64,000 nucleotides of DNA from NCBI GenBank assembly GCA_035699745.1, contig DASSPH010000099.1:1-64000 (forward strand). The letters run 5' to 3'. Origin of the DNA: Vicinamibacterales bacterium (GTDB lineage Bacteria; Acidobacteriota; Vicinamibacteria; Vicinamibacterales; 2-12-FULL-66-21). The translations under genes were made by a program, and so were the position numbers. The notes under the pieces are model-generated. The model had not been told where the DNA came from, ran no database searches, and saw only the letters and a list, made by a program, of their open reading frames with translations. Shown piece after piece: positions 39,762-48,048 of this stretch. Every line of letters starts with the position of its first letter. The first letter of the stretch is position 1.

Positions 39762-40217
39762 TTACAGCTTCCGCCGCAACTGCCGGATGGTGAGTCCCGT
39801 CACCGGGTCGACGAGATCGGGCGCAATCTCGCAGAGCGGGTCGAGCACGAAGAGGCGGTCGCGGAAGCGTGGATGCGGCACCTGCAAATCGGGGTCGTCG
39901 AGCACCTCGTCCCCCGCCAGGATCAGATCGAGATCGAGCGTGCGCGGCGCGCCGGGGTACGGGCGGGTACGACCGGTCTGCTGCTCGATGGTGCGCAAGG
40001 CATCGAAGATCTCGCGGACCGGCAGGTCCGACTCCCCCACACCCACGGCGTTGAGATAGGGCGGATCCTCTTCGAGGCCTGGGCCAACGGGCGCCGTTTC
40101 GATGATGGAGGAAATGCGGAAGTTGCGCAGAATGCGCGCGAGCGCGGCGGCAGCCATGCGGATGTTGCCATCCCGGGACCCCAGATTCGACCCGAGCGCG
40201 ACCGCTATCGCACGCAC
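39762..40217 (-). CDS. folK: 2-amino-4-hydroxy-6-hydroxymethyldihydropteridine pyrophosphokinase
   Basis: About 151 residues. Transfers pyrophosphate from ATP to the pterin precursor of folate. The family pattern is clear: VALGSNLGSRDGNIRMAAAA, ETAPVGPGLEEDPPYLNAVG, IEQQTGRTRPYPGAPRTLDL with DLDLILAG, and VPHPRFRDRLFVLDPLCEIA. The GTG start at 40217-40215 is directly preceded by a heptamer array, leaving no Shine-Dalgarno; a TTG three codons earlier would be inside the array. It is downstream of the ferritin-like and dksA genes on the same strand. Confidence 0.95.
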   Translation of the reverse strand: MRAIAVALGSNLGSRDGNIRMAAAALARILRNFRISSIIETAPVGPGLEEDPPYLNAVGVGESDLPVREIFDALRTIEQQTGRTRPYPGAPRTLDLDLILAGDEVLDDPDLQVPHPRFRDRLFVLDPLCEIAPDLVDPVTGLTIRQLRRKL

Positions 40218-40350
40218 AACTGGCAACCGCTAACTGGCTACTGGTAACTGGCTACCGGCAACCGACAACTGGCTACCGGCAACCGGCAACCGGCAACTGA
40301 CAACTGGCAACTGGCAACTGGCAACCGGCAACTGGCAACCGGCTATCGGC
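40218..40350. repeat. 19-unit heptanucleotide array between two genes
   Basis: Nineteen units in perfect 7-nt phase. The consensus is AACTGGC or AACCGGC with variants TACCGGC, AACCGAC, AACTGAC, AACCGCT and TACTGGT, and the last unit TATCGGC is at 40344-40350. The array begins at the base adjoining the folK GTG and contains, in its last unit, the stop codon of the upstream ferritin-like gene. It is therefore the entire intergenic region. Confidence 0.95.
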
Positions 40351-40831
40351 CCCCGACCCACCGGGTGGGCAACACCCTTCCCGGCGTTCCCATGCCGTCG
40401 GCGCGGCGGCCGAGGAGGTCCTGCCGCCCGGCGAGCGCCAGGTCGAAGAAGCGCTTGTGTTCCAGCACCTCCCCGAGCATCAGCCGCAGCATCGTCTTGT
40501 GGCGGGCGTTGACGATCGGCTCGATGCGATCGCGCCAGCGATCCACGAACGCCTGAGCCTGGCCGCTGTCTTCGCGGAAGATCGTCTGGGCCGCGTTCTT
40601 TCCCGAGGCCTGAATCGCCGGCTCCGGGGCATCTTCGGACGTGCCGCCGAGATCCGCGATCGCGTCGCGCAGCCACGCGAGATGCACGTCTTCGCGGTTG
40701 ATGATGTACTGGTAGGTGTTGTTGAAGTTGTAGTCGCCGATCAGGCGCGCACCGGCGACGTGGCGGGCGCGAAGCGCGGACTTCTCGCGGTGGAACTCGC
40801 GGAGCAACTCGAGCAGTTCGGCGGGTTTCAC
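40343..40831 (-). CDS. Ferritin-like-fold hypothetical protein
   Basis: 162-residue helical protein. Repeated Glu/His pairs (EFHREKSALRARHVAGARL, NREDVHLAWLRDAIADLG, LRLMLGEVLEHKRFFDLALA) suggest a four-helix ferritin-like bundle, possibly metal binding. No diagnostic diiron EXXH pair is certain. The GTG at 40831 overlaps the dksA stop (GTGA), so the genes are coupled. The stop codon (TAG at 40345-40343) lies inside the heptamer array, so the last residues may reflect repeat invasion. Confidence 0.72.
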   Translation of the reverse strand: MKPAELLELLREFHREKSALRARHVAGARLIGDYNFNNTYQYIINREDVHLAWLRDAIADLGGTSEDAPEPAIQASGKNAAQTIFREDSGQAQAFVDRWRDRIEPIVNARHKTMLRLMLGEVLEHKRFFDLALAGRQDLLGRRADGMGTPGRVLPTRWVGGR

Positions 40832-41169
40832 GAGCTCTGTTTTTCCTTGCAGGTGATGCAGACCCGCGTCCAGGGGATCGCGTTGAGCCGGGCCGGCGCG
40901 ATCTCCTCGCCGCAGTCGCGGCAGACGCCGTAGGTGCCTTTCTCGATGCGGCGCAGCGCCTCTTCGATGGCCTGGAGGATCTTGGCGTCGGTCTGTTTCA
41001 GCTTCAGCTGAATGTGGACTTCGTTGTTGCCGCTGGCCTGGTCCGCGAGATCCCCCTGGCGCGAGTTCACGTCGCTCATGGTCTCCTGCAGAGGCTTTAC
41101 ACCGCCGCCGGCGGCCAGGATCTCCGCACGCTTCTTGATCAGCGCTTCCTTGTAGGTCGACGTGTCCAT
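40828..41169 (-). CDS. dksA: DksA/TraR family zinc-finger transcription factor
   Basis: About 113 residues. Binds the RNA polymerase secondary channel and modulates stringent-response promoters. The coiled coil (ALIKKRAEILAAGGGVKPL, VHIQLKLKQTDAKILQAIEE) is followed by the four-Cys zinc finger RIEKGTYGVCRDCGEEI and WTRVCITCKEKQ. The two tip Asp residues of E. coli DksA are not clearly conserved, so paralogue behaviour is possible. The second Met (41169) is favoured by CGGAG 9 nt upstream; ATG 41178 abuts it. A TAAGAT (-10-like) lies about 30 nt upstream. Confidence 0.9.
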   Translation of the reverse strand: MDTSTYKEALIKKRAEILAAGGGVKPLQETMSDVNSRQGDLADQASGNNEVHIQLKLKQTDAKILQAIEEALRRIEKGTYGVCRDCGEEIAPARLNAIPWTRVCITCKEKQSS

Positions 41170-41247
41170 GCCGGTCATCTCCGGGGAGCCCTAAACTCCC
41201 ATCTTATCACTTGAGTGCGTGGGATTTTTCGAGCCGGGCGATCAACG

Positions 41248-43863
41248 CTACTCAGCCCTGAGCGTGCCCAGGGGCTTCTTGCGGAGGACGTCGTAACTGG
41301 ACGTCACGCCGACGACTCCGACCAGCGCGGTCGTGACCGCGGCGCCGAGCAGCGCCAGCCCGGGCGCCGGGCGCCACGGAATGTCGAGCACGTGCCGCGA
41401 CAGCGCCCACGTCAGCGCCAGCGCCGCGGCGCCGCCGACGCCGCCGGCGAGCAGTCCGAGGCCGCCGTACTCCAGCGCCAGCATCGCCGCCAGCATCCGC
41501 GTGCTGGCTCCCAGCGTCCGCAGGATCGCGGCCTCGTAGACGCGCTGGAACTTCGTCATCGCCACCGCGCCGGCGAGAATCAGCACGCCGCTCGCCAGCG
41601 CGATCCCGCCGACGATGCTGATGGCGAGCGTGACGTTGTCCACCACGGTCTTGACCGTGTTGAGGATCTCCCGGACGTCGATGGCCGACACGTTCGGGAA
41701 CTGGGCGACGAGATCGCGCTGAAACCGCCCGCGCGCGACCGCGTCGCCGGGCGCCTTGAGGATGCCGATCCAGGTCTGCGGCGCCTTGTCGAGCGGGCCC
41801 GGACGGAAGACGAACATGAACCCGCCGCTGCGGGCGTCCTCCCACTCCACGTCCCGCACGCTCGTCACCTTCGCCTCGAACACGCGGCCGACGATGTCGA
41901 ACCGCATCACGTCCCCGACGTTGATGCGCCAGCGCTCGTGCACGCTCTCTTCGATCGACACTTCGCCGACGGCGGTGTTCTCCGGCAGCGGCGGCTGTCC
42001 GCTCCAGAACGCGCCGTCGGTGACCGTCTCGTTCGGCTGCAGGTGATCGCGATAGGTGATCGTGTACTCGCGGCCGAGCGAGCCCTGGCGCCGGACCTCG
42101 GTGAACGATTCGAGGTTGGTGTCGCGTCCCCGCACGCCGGTGACCCGGGCGCGCATCACCGGAATCATCTGCGGCGGTCCGGCGTCCTCCGCCTTCCGCT
42201 GATCGAGGAACGCACGGACGCGATCCACCTGCGGCGGGAGGATCTCGATGAGGAACATGTCCGCGCCGCTGCTGCCCAGCTCCAGCGAGAACTGCTGCAG
42301 CAGGTTGGCCTGCAGCGAGCGGACGCCGATGACGAAGAAGCTGCCGATGCCGACCGCCAGCAGGATGACGCGGGTCTGGTTCCCGGGACGGCCGAGGCTG
42401 AGCACGGCATGCCGCAGCGGGAACCAGCGGGCGCGCGCCACCGGCCGCACGGCGCGGACGACGCCGGTGCCGACGAGATGGAGGACGAAGGCGACAACGG
42501 CGAACCCGGCGCAGACGATCGCGCCGACCTTCAGCGACGCCGCCTGCCAGCCGGCGACCGCGACCAGCGCCGCGCCGACGAGCAGCGCGGCCGCGACCTG
42601 CGCCCGATCGAGCGCCGCAATCCGCGCCCTGACGCCGGCGGGCGTCCACCACGCCGGGAACACCGGCGCGCCGCCGATGGCGCCGGCCGTCCCGCCGCGC
42701 AGCAGCAGGAGCGGCTTCACCCGCCGGACCTCGAGCAGCGGCACCAGCGAGAACAACAGGGACACGAGCATGCCGACGGCAATCCCCTGCCACACCGCCG
42801 ACAGTGTCAGGGAATACGTCGTCGCCGTGCCGAGGGCGGCGCCGATGTCTTCCGGGATCGCGCCGAGCGCCACCTGGGCGAGGCCGACGCCGAGCGCGCT
42901 GCCGGCCAGGCCGAGGAATACGACCTGCAGCACGTAGGCGCCGAGCACCTGCCGCGTCGTGGCGCCGACACACTTGAGGATCGCGACGCTGCGGATCTTC
43001 TGGCGGACGAAGACGCGGGTCACGCTCCAGACCCCGATGCCGCCGAGCACCAGGATGACGAAGCCGACCAGACTCAGGTAGTTCTCGGCGCGCGCCAGGT
43101 CGTCCCCGATGCGGTCTTCGGTCGCGCGGAACGAGCTGACGCCGACGAAGCGGTCGCGGAACTCGCGGCGGAGGTCGCGCTCGAGCGCGTTGACGCCCGG
43201 TTCATCGACCTTCAGCAGGATCCGGTAGTTCGCGCGGCTGCCGAGCGAGAGCAGCCCGAGCCCCTGCAGGTCGGCGAGATCGATCATGACGCGCGACCCG
43301 AAGCTGAACGCGCCGACGCGCCGACCGGGTTCCTGCGCGATCACGCCGCGAATGGTGAACGGCTGGCCGCCGATCAGCAGTCGATCGCCGACCTGCACGC
43401 CGAGCTGCGTGAGCAGCTCCGGCCGCACGAGCACGCCCCGGTTGGCGACGAGATCGTGCGAGTACGGGCGCCCGTCCTGCAGCGCGACCCTGCCGTACAG
43501 CGGGAATCCGCGCTGCACCGCGCGCAGCTCCACCATCCGCGCCGCGGCCGTGCCGCCGTCCTCCGCGGGGCGCACCATCGTCGCCACGTCGATCATCTCC
43601 TGGCGCTCGCGGACCGGCGCGCGCGCCAGGGCGCGATCGAGATCGGCGCGCACCTCCGGCGTCCAGGGACGATTGGTCATGACCGCGACGTCGGCGGCGA
43701 TCATCGCGCGCGACTCCGTTGCGAGCGTGCCGCGCACGGTCTGGATCACCGATCGCAGCAGCACGATAGCGCCGACGCCGATCGCCACGCAGACGAAGAA
43801 GAAGACCAGCCGCCGCCATGAGGCGCGGACCTCGCGGACGGCCATGAGGAGGACGAACCTCAT
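41248..43863 (-). CDS. FtsX-family ABC permease, YbbP-like
   Basis: 871-residue permease with two FtsX domains and about ten membrane helices. The N-terminal anchor WRRLVFFFVCVAIGVGAIVL and a periplasmic domain precede helices with FVRQKIRSVAILKCVGATTR. A central helical block and the second FtsX domain end with FQRVYEAAILRTLGASTRML and TSSYDVLRKKPLGTLRAE. With the ATPase and arylesterase genes upstream it reproduces the E. coli tesA-ybbA-ybbP neighbourhood. Probable role: lipoprotein, lipid or fatty-acid movement across the inner membrane; the substrate is unproven. It overlaps the ATPase gene by 4 nt. Confidence 0.92.
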   Translation of the reverse strand: MRFVLLMAVREVRASWRRLVFFFVCVAIGVGAIVLLRSVIQTVRGTLATESRAMIAADVAVMTNRPWTPEVRADLDRALARAPVRERQEMIDVATMVRPAEDGGTAAARMVELRAVQRGFPLYGRVALQDGRPYSHDLVANRGVLVRPELLTQLGVQVGDRLLIGGQPFTIRGVIAQEPGRRVGAFSFGSRVMIDLADLQGLGLLSLGSRANYRILLKVDEPGVNALERDLRREFRDRFVGVSSFRATEDRIGDDLARAENYLSLVGFVILVLGGIGVWSVTRVFVRQKIRSVAILKCVGATTRQVLGAYVLQVVFLGLAGSALGVGLAQVALGAIPEDIGAALGTATTYSLTLSAVWQGIAVGMLVSLLFSLVPLLEVRRVKPLLLLRGGTAGAIGGAPVFPAWWTPAGVRARIAALDRAQVAAALLVGAALVAVAGWQAASLKVGAIVCAGFAVVAFVLHLVGTGVVRAVRPVARARWFPLRHAVLSLGRPGNQTRVILLAVGIGSFFVIGVRSLQANLLQQFSLELGSSGADMFLIEILPPQVDRVRAFLDQRKAEDAGPPQMIPVMRARVTGVRGRDTNLESFTEVRRQGSLGREYTITYRDHLQPNETVTDGAFWSGQPPLPENTAVGEVSIEESVHERWRINVGDVMRFDIVGRVFEAKVTSVRDVEWEDARSGGFMFVFRPGPLDKAPQTWIGILKAPGDAVARGRFQRDLVAQFPNVSAIDVREILNTVKTVVDNVTLAISIVGGIALASGVLILAGAVAMTKFQRVYEAAILRTLGASTRMLAAMLALEYGGLGLLAGGVGGAAALALTWALSRHVLDIPWRPAPGLALLGAAVTTALVGVVGVTSSYDVLRKKPLGTLRAE

Positions 43864-44516
43864 ACCACGTACCCGTCGCGCAGGGCGATCGTCTGGTCGG
43901 CGCGCGCGGCGAGCTCCGGATCGTGCGTGACCAGCACGACGGTGGTCTTGCGCGTGCGGTTCACGTCGAGCAGCAGGTCGATGATGTGATGGCCCGTGCC
44001 GCTGTCCAGGTTGCCGGTGGGTTCGTCGGCGAGGAGGATGGCGGGATCGTTCGCCAGCGCGCGCGCGATCGCCACGCGCTGCTGCTCACCGCCGGACAGC
44101 TGCGACGGATAGTGATGGCGGCGCGGCGCCAGGCCGACTTCCGCGAGCAGCGCATCCGCCCGGCGCCCGGCATCGGGCTGGCCGGCGATCTCGAGCGGCA
44201 CCCGGACGTTCTCGAGCGCGGTCAGCGACGGCAGCAGATGAAAGAACTGGAACACGAACCCGATGCGCGTCCCGCGAAACCGCGCCAGGTCGTCCTCCGA
44301 CATCGCGGTGATGTCCTGGCCGTCGATCAGGATGCGGCCGGTGGACGGGTTGTCGAGACCGGCGAGGAGCCCGAGCAGCGTCGACTTGCCGCTGCCCGAC
44401 GGCCCGACGATCGCCGCGACGCGCCCCGCCTCGATGCGCAGATCCAGCGGGTGCAGGATCGTGAGCATCGACTCGCCGCTCGGAACTGTCTTGGAAACCC
44501 CGTGCAGCGCGATCAT
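43860..44516 (-). CDS. ABC transporter ATPase, YbbA/LolD-like
   Basis: 218 residues. Walker [21 protein letters not shown]-loop [20 protein letters not shown], signature [17 protein letters not shown], Walker [18 protein letters not shown]-loop [12 protein letters not shown]. The ATG at 44516 overlaps the arylesterase stop by 4 nt and the stop overlaps the permease start by 4 nt, so all three are translationally coupled. Confidence 0.95.
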   Translation of the reverse strand: MIALHGVSKTVPSGESMLTILHPLDLRIEAGRVAAIVGPSGSGKSTLLGLLAGLDNPSTGRILIDGQDITAMSEDDLARFRGTRIGFVFQFFHLLPSLTALENVRVPLEIAGQPDAGRRADALLAEVGLAPRRHHYPSQLSGGEQQRVAIARALANDPAILLADEPTGNLDSGTGHHIIDLLLDVNRTRKTTVVLVTHDPELAARADQTIALRDGYVV

Positions 44517-45238
44517 GTGGCGGCGTCGACCAGCGGCCGGAGCGCCTGCCAGACGGTATCCGCGACGATCGCCGTCCCCTCGACGTTGGGATGGATGCCG
44601 TCTCCCTGATTCAGCGCGGGATTGCCCGCCACCTTGTCGAGCAGGAACGGCAGGAACGGCACCTTGTGCTCTCTCGCCAACTCGCGGTACGCCTGCCGGA
44701 ACGATACGGTGTACTCCGGACCGAAGTTCGGCGGCGCTTCCATGCCGACGAGCAGCACGGCGACGCCCTTCGCCTTCGCCGCCTCGATGATGCCGCCGAG
44801 GTTCTTCTTCATCTCGGCGACGGGCAGGCCGCGCAGGCCGTCGTTGGCGCCGAGCTCGAGGATCAGGATCCGGACGTCGTGCTGTCCGAGCGCCCAGTCG
44901 ATGCGCTGCAGTCCGGCGGCGGAGGTGTCGCCGGAAATGCCCGCGTTGACGACTTCCCACTTGTAGCCGTCGGCAGCGAGCTTCGACTGCAGGAGCGCCG
45001 GGAACGCCTGGCTCTCGAGCAGGCCGTAGCCCGCGGTGAGACTGTCGCCCAGGGCGACGATCTTGGGCAGGCCCGAATCATCGGGCGGCGGAGGGCCGGG
45101 CGCGGGCGGCGCCGCGGGCGCGGGCGCGGCGGCAGGGGCGGCCCCGTCGCCGCCCGGCGCGGCGCCGCGGTTGCACGCTGCGAGCAGCAGGCACACAACG
45201 AGGCACACGAACGCACGCGTGCGGAGCAGGGAGTGCAT
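44513..45238 (-). CDS. tesA: SGNH/GDSL arylesterase, TesA-like lipoprotein
   Basis: 241 residues. A lipoprotein signal (VCLVVCLLLAAC, Cys22) and a Pro/Ala-rich tether precede the SGNH hydrolase: block I VALGDSLTAGYG (nucleophile Ser), block II Gly in NAGISGDTSAAG, block III GANDGLRG and block V GDGIHPN (Asp, His). Hydrolyses acyl or aryl esters in the periplasm; E. coli TesA is thioesterase I/lysophospholipase L1. The ATG lies 8 nt after a perfect TATAAT on the minus strand (45252-45247). First gene of a three-gene operon. Confidence 0.95.
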   Translation of the reverse strand: MHSLLRTRAFVCLVVCLLLAACNRGAAPGGDGAAPAAAPAPAAPPAPGPPPPDDSGLPKIVALGDSLTAGYGLLESQAFPALLQSKLAADGYKWEVVNAGISGDTSAAGLQRIDWALGQHDVRILILELGANDGLRGLPVAEMKKNLGGIIEAAKAKGVAVLLVGMEAPPNFGPEYTVSFRQAYRELAREHKVPFLPFLLDKVAGNPALNQGDGIHPNVEGTAIVADTVWQALRPLVDAAT

Positions 45239-45245
45239 GTGCCTT

Positions 45246-45252
45246 TATTATA
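45246..45252. promoter_or_regulatory. Symmetric -10 element serving two divergent genes
   Basis: The 7-bp TATTATA reads TATTAT on the + strand (12 nt from the ATG at 45263, with a GAAGG between) and TATAAT on the minus strand (8 nt from the tesA ATG at 45238). The two genes are only 24 nt apart, so one AT-rich island must provide both promoters. No clear -35 on either side. Confidence 0.6.
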
Positions 45253-45262
45253 GAAGGCGGAT

Positions 45263-45499
45263 ATGGCGCGCGGGTTCGAGTCGAAGATGGTCGAGTTCCA
45301 GCAGGAGGAAGCCGCACGCCGGCCGAGCGCGGCGCCGGCGCTGACCGGCGACGAGAAGGCGCGGCGGGCGCGGCGCGAGGGGCTCGAGCTCGCCCGATCG
45401 CGCGCCGCCGCCGACCTGGCCCGCGCCACCGCCCCGGCTCACCGCCAGATGCTGGAGCAGGCGATTGCGGCGCTCGACGAACAGCTGAGGCGCGTGTAA
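45263..45499 (+). CDS. Small Arg/Ala-rich hypothetical protein
   Basis: 78 residues, soluble, helical, very rich in Ala and Arg: MARGFESKMVEFQQEEAARR, DEKARRARREGLELARSRAA, HRQMLEQAIAALDEQLRRV. It looks like a small coiled-coil or nucleic-acid-binding protein; no family recognised. A GAAGG lies upstream of the ATG. Divergent from tesA and 52 nt upstream of a phosphoesterase. Confidence 0.68.
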   Translation: MARGFESKMVEFQQEEAARRPSAAPALTGDEKARRARREGLELARSRAAADLARATAPAHRQMLEQAIAALDEQLRRV

Positions 45500-45551
45500 G
45501 CCCGGCCTTTCCGCCGACGCGCGGTATACGCTTTGCTCTCTCCCCTTCGGA

Positions 45552-46349
45552 ATGCCACCGAAGGACATCGTCCGAATCGCCGCCATTGGCGACCTGCACT
45601 TCGGCCGCGCCAGCCAGCCCGGCTCCCTGCAGCCGCTGTTCTCGCAGATCAATGACGCCGCCGACATCCTGCTGCTCTGCGGCGACCTGACCGACTACGG
45701 GCTGGCCGAGGAAGCCCGCGCGTTCGTGAAGGAGCTCACGCCGGCGATCAAGATTCCGGCGGTCGCCGTGCTCGGCAACCACGACTTCGAATCGAATCAG
45801 CAGGCGGAGATCGCACACATCCTCAAGGACGCGGGCGTCACCACGCTCGACGGCGAGACCTGCGAGGTGCACGGGATCGGGTTCGCGGGGATCAAGGGCT
45901 TTGCCGGCGGCTTCGGGCGGCGCGCCCTCGGCCCGTGGGGCGAGGAGATCATCAAGCGCTTCGTGCACGAAGCGGTGGACGAAGCGCTGAAGCTGGAGTC
46001 GGCGCTGGCCCGCCTGCGCAACGATCACCTCATCGTCCTGCTCCACTACGCGCCGGTCCAGTCGACCGTCGAAGGGGAGCCGTGCGACATCTATCCGTTC
46101 CTCGGCTGCAGCCGCCTCGAGGATCCGATCACGCGCTTCCCCGTCACCGCGGTGTTTCACGGGCACGCGCATCACGGCGCGCCGGAAGGGCGGACGCGCA
46201 CCAACGTCCCGGTCTACAACGTGTCGGCGTCGCTGATGCGCGAGGTGTTTCCCGATCGGCCGTTCCGCTTGATCGAGATTGGGCCGCAGCCATCGGCCGC
46301 GGCCGAACGGCGCGGCGGCGATCGGCGCGCGCCTGCGGAGGTCCATTGA
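45552..46349 (+). CDS. Calcineurin-like metallophosphoesterase
   Basis: 265 residues with all metal-binding motifs: IGDLHFG (residues 12-18), CGDLTDYG (43-50), LGNHD (74-78), LLHYAPV (163-169) and HGHAHHG (203-209). Soluble, probably a dinuclear-metal phosphodiesterase or phosphatase; relatives act on cyclic nucleotides or phospholipid headgroups, and the substrate cannot be read from sequence. Its stop shares one base with the next ATG (TGATG), coupling it to an L,D-transpeptidase. Confidence 0.9.
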   Translation: MPPKDIVRIAAIGDLHFGRASQPGSLQPLFSQINDAADILLLCGDLTDYGLAEEARAFVKELTPAIKIPAVAVLGNHDFESNQQAEIAHILKDAGVTTLDGETCEVHGIGFAGIKGFAGGFGRRALGPWGEEIIKRFVHEAVDEALKLESALARLRNDHLIVLLHYAPVQSTVEGEPCDIYPFLGCSRLEDPITRFPVTAVFHGHAHHGAPEGRTRTNVPVYNVSASLMREVFPDRPFRLIEIGPQPSAAAERRGGDRRAPAEVH

Positions 46350-47341
46350 TGAGAGTTCGAGGATCGAGGGTCGAGGATCGAGGGTCGATCCTGATCGCAT
46401 GGCTGGTCGTCGCGAGCCTCGGCGGGTTGGCCGCGCCGCTCGACGCGCAGAAACGCGGGGGGAAGGCGCCGGCGGCAGCGTCCGGGCTGAACATCACCGC
46501 CGTACAGACGCAGGTCATGCTGGATCGCGCGGGCTTCTCGCCGGGCGAGATCGACGGCGCGATCGGCACCAGCACGACGCGCGCGCTCGACGCGTTCACC
46601 AGGAACGGCGGCAAGGCGGACGCGCTGCCCGCCGACGCGGTGACCGCGTACCGCATCACCGACGAGGACGCCGCGGGGCCGTTCACCCCGGACATTCCCG
46701 AAGACATGGTGGCGAAGTCGAAGCTGCCGGCGCTTGGATACGCCAGCCTGCTGGAGGCGCTCGGCGAGCGGTTCCACGCCAGCCCGGCGCTCCTGCGCCG
46801 GATGAACCCGGGCGCGAAGTTCGCCGCGGGTGAAGAGATTCAGGTCCCCAACGTCGCTGCCGCGGTTCCCCCCGTCGGGCCGCCGCGCGGGCGTCAGTCC
46901 GATGCGGCCCCCGGCGCGGACAACCCGGCCGCCACGGTCGTCACCGTCAAGAAGAGCACGTCGGATCTCACCGTGGTGGACGGGACCGGCAAGATCCTGA
47001 TGTACGCCCCGGTGACTACCGGCAGCGAACACGATCCGCTGCCGATCGGCGAGTGGAAGGTCACGGGCGTGCAGCGCGATCCGAAGTTCCACTACAACCC
47101 GGACCTGTTCTGGGACGCCGATCCCGGCCACTCGAAGGCGACCATCCCGCCGGGACCGAACAATCCCGTGGGCGTCGTGTGGGTCGACATCTCGAAACCG
47201 CATTACGGCATGCACGGCACGCCGGAGCCGGCGACCGTCGGCAAGACGGCGTCGCACGGATGCGTGCGGCTGACCAACTGGGATGCGGCGAAGCTCGCGT
47301 CGCTCGTCCGCCCCGGCACCAGGGTGGTGTTCAGCGAATGA
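46349..47341 (+). CDS. L,D-transpeptidase with peptidoglycan-binding domain
   Basis: 330 residues. A signal segment (ILIAWLVVASLGGLAAPLDA) is preceded by a heptapeptide-like RGSRVED RGS translated from a repeat array. The peptidoglycan-binding domain (VQTQVMLDRAGFSPGEIDGA) is followed by a LysM-like region (LLEALGERFHASPALLRRMN) and the YkuD catalytic domain with His289 (YGMHGTPEPATVGKT) and SHGCVRLTN (Cys305). It forms or attaches 3-3 peptidoglycan cross-links in the periplasm. GGAGG lies 7 nt before the ATG. It overlaps the M23 peptidase gene by 4 nt. Confidence 0.94.
   Translation: MRVRGSRVEDRGSILIAWLVVASLGGLAAPLDAQKRGGKAPAAASGLNITAVQTQVMLDRAGFSPGEIDGAIGTSTTRALDAFTRNGGKADALPADAVTAYRITDEDAAGPFTPDIPEDMVAKSKLPALGYASLLEALGERFHASPALLRRMNPGAKFAAGEEIQVPNVAAAVPPVGPPRGRQSDAAPGADNPAATVVTVKKSTSDLTVVDGTGKILMYAPVTTGSEHDPLPIGEWKVTGVQRDPKFHYNPDLFWDADPGHSKATIPPGPNNPVGVVWVDISKPHYGMHGTPEPATVGKTASHGCVRLTNWDAAKLASLVRPGTRVVFSE
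46354..46388. repeat. Heptanucleotide array inside L,D-transpeptidase gene
   Basis: Five units, AGTTCGA, GGATCGA, GGGTCGA, GGATCGA, GGGTCGA, in perfect phase, starting 5 nt after the A of the ATG and translated as RVRGSRVEDRGS. Unit and encoded peptide resemble the array at 15798-15867. Confidence 0.85.
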
Positions 47342-48018
47342 ACGCGATGCCGCCCGACCTGCGCCGACCCGCGATGCGGCATCTCGTCGCCGCCGGTCTG
47401 CTCGGTTTCGTGCTCGGCGCGTTCGTCGTCGCGTCGCTCGGCTCGGCGCGGCCGCGGCCGGACGGCGCCGTCGCGATCGTCCAGCCGCGCGGGATGGACG
47501 ATACGCCGAGCGCGGTGGTCGAGGCGCCCGCGCCCACGTCGGGGCGCACCGGCGTGATCCCGGCGACCTCGCCGGAAGCCAAGGATCTCGAATCGCGCGA
47601 TCTGATGATCCCGGTGCAGGGAATCGAGGCCGGCAAACTGGTGCGATCGTTCCACGACCGGCGCGGCGGCTCCCGCGAGCACGAGGCGATCGACATCCTC
47701 GCCCCGTCGGGGACGCCCGTGGTCGCGGTCGAAGACGGCACGATCGCCAAGCTGTTCGTCAGCAAGGCGGGCGGCAACACGATCTATCAGTTCGATCCCG
47801 GCAGGGAGTACTCGTACTACTACGCCCATCTGGACCGCTACGCGGAAGGCCTCAAGGAAGGCGCGCGCGTCAGCCGCGGCCAGGTGATTGGCTACGTGGG
47901 CACCTCGGGCAATGCCCCGAAAGACACGCCGCATCTGCACTTTGCCGTCTTCCGGCTGACGCCGGAGCGCCAGTGGTGGACGGGAACCCCCATCGACCCG
48001 TACGACATTCTCCGCTAG
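47338..48018 (+). CDS. M23-family metallopeptidase, membrane-anchored
   Basis: 226 residues. One N-terminal membrane helix (HLVAAGLLGFVLGAFVVASL), a linker, then a LytM/M23 domain. Zinc ligands His115 and Asp119 lie in EHEAIDILAPSGTPV, and His199 and His201 in TPHLHFAVF; YYAHLDRY and GQVIGYVGTSGNA are conserved. It cleaves peptide cross-bridges of peptidoglycan. ATG at 47338 overlaps the L,D-transpeptidase stop (ATGA). Together with the upstream gene it makes a cell-wall remodelling pair. Confidence 0.94.
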   Translation: MNAMPPDLRRPAMRHLVAAGLLGFVLGAFVVASLGSARPRPDGAVAIVQPRGMDDTPSAVVEAPAPTSGRTGVIPATSPEAKDLESRDLMIPVQGIEAGKLVRSFHDRRGGSREHEAIDILAPSGTPVVAVEDGTIAKLFVSKAGGNTIYQFDPGREYSYYYAHLDRYAEGLKEGARVSRGQVIGYVGTSGNAPKDTPHLHFAVFRLTPERQWWTGTPIDPYDILR

Positions 48019-48048
48019 CGATTCCAACCTTCCAGTCCCGCCGATCCG

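Noticed and set aside
40218-40350. CRISPR array
   Set aside because: Uninterrupted 7-nt tandem units without 30-40 nt spacers; no cas genes anywhere in the window.
41215-43821. 868-codon + strand open frame
   Set aside because: Exact antisense of the YbbP-like permease; composition is Arg/Asp/His-rich with no motif.
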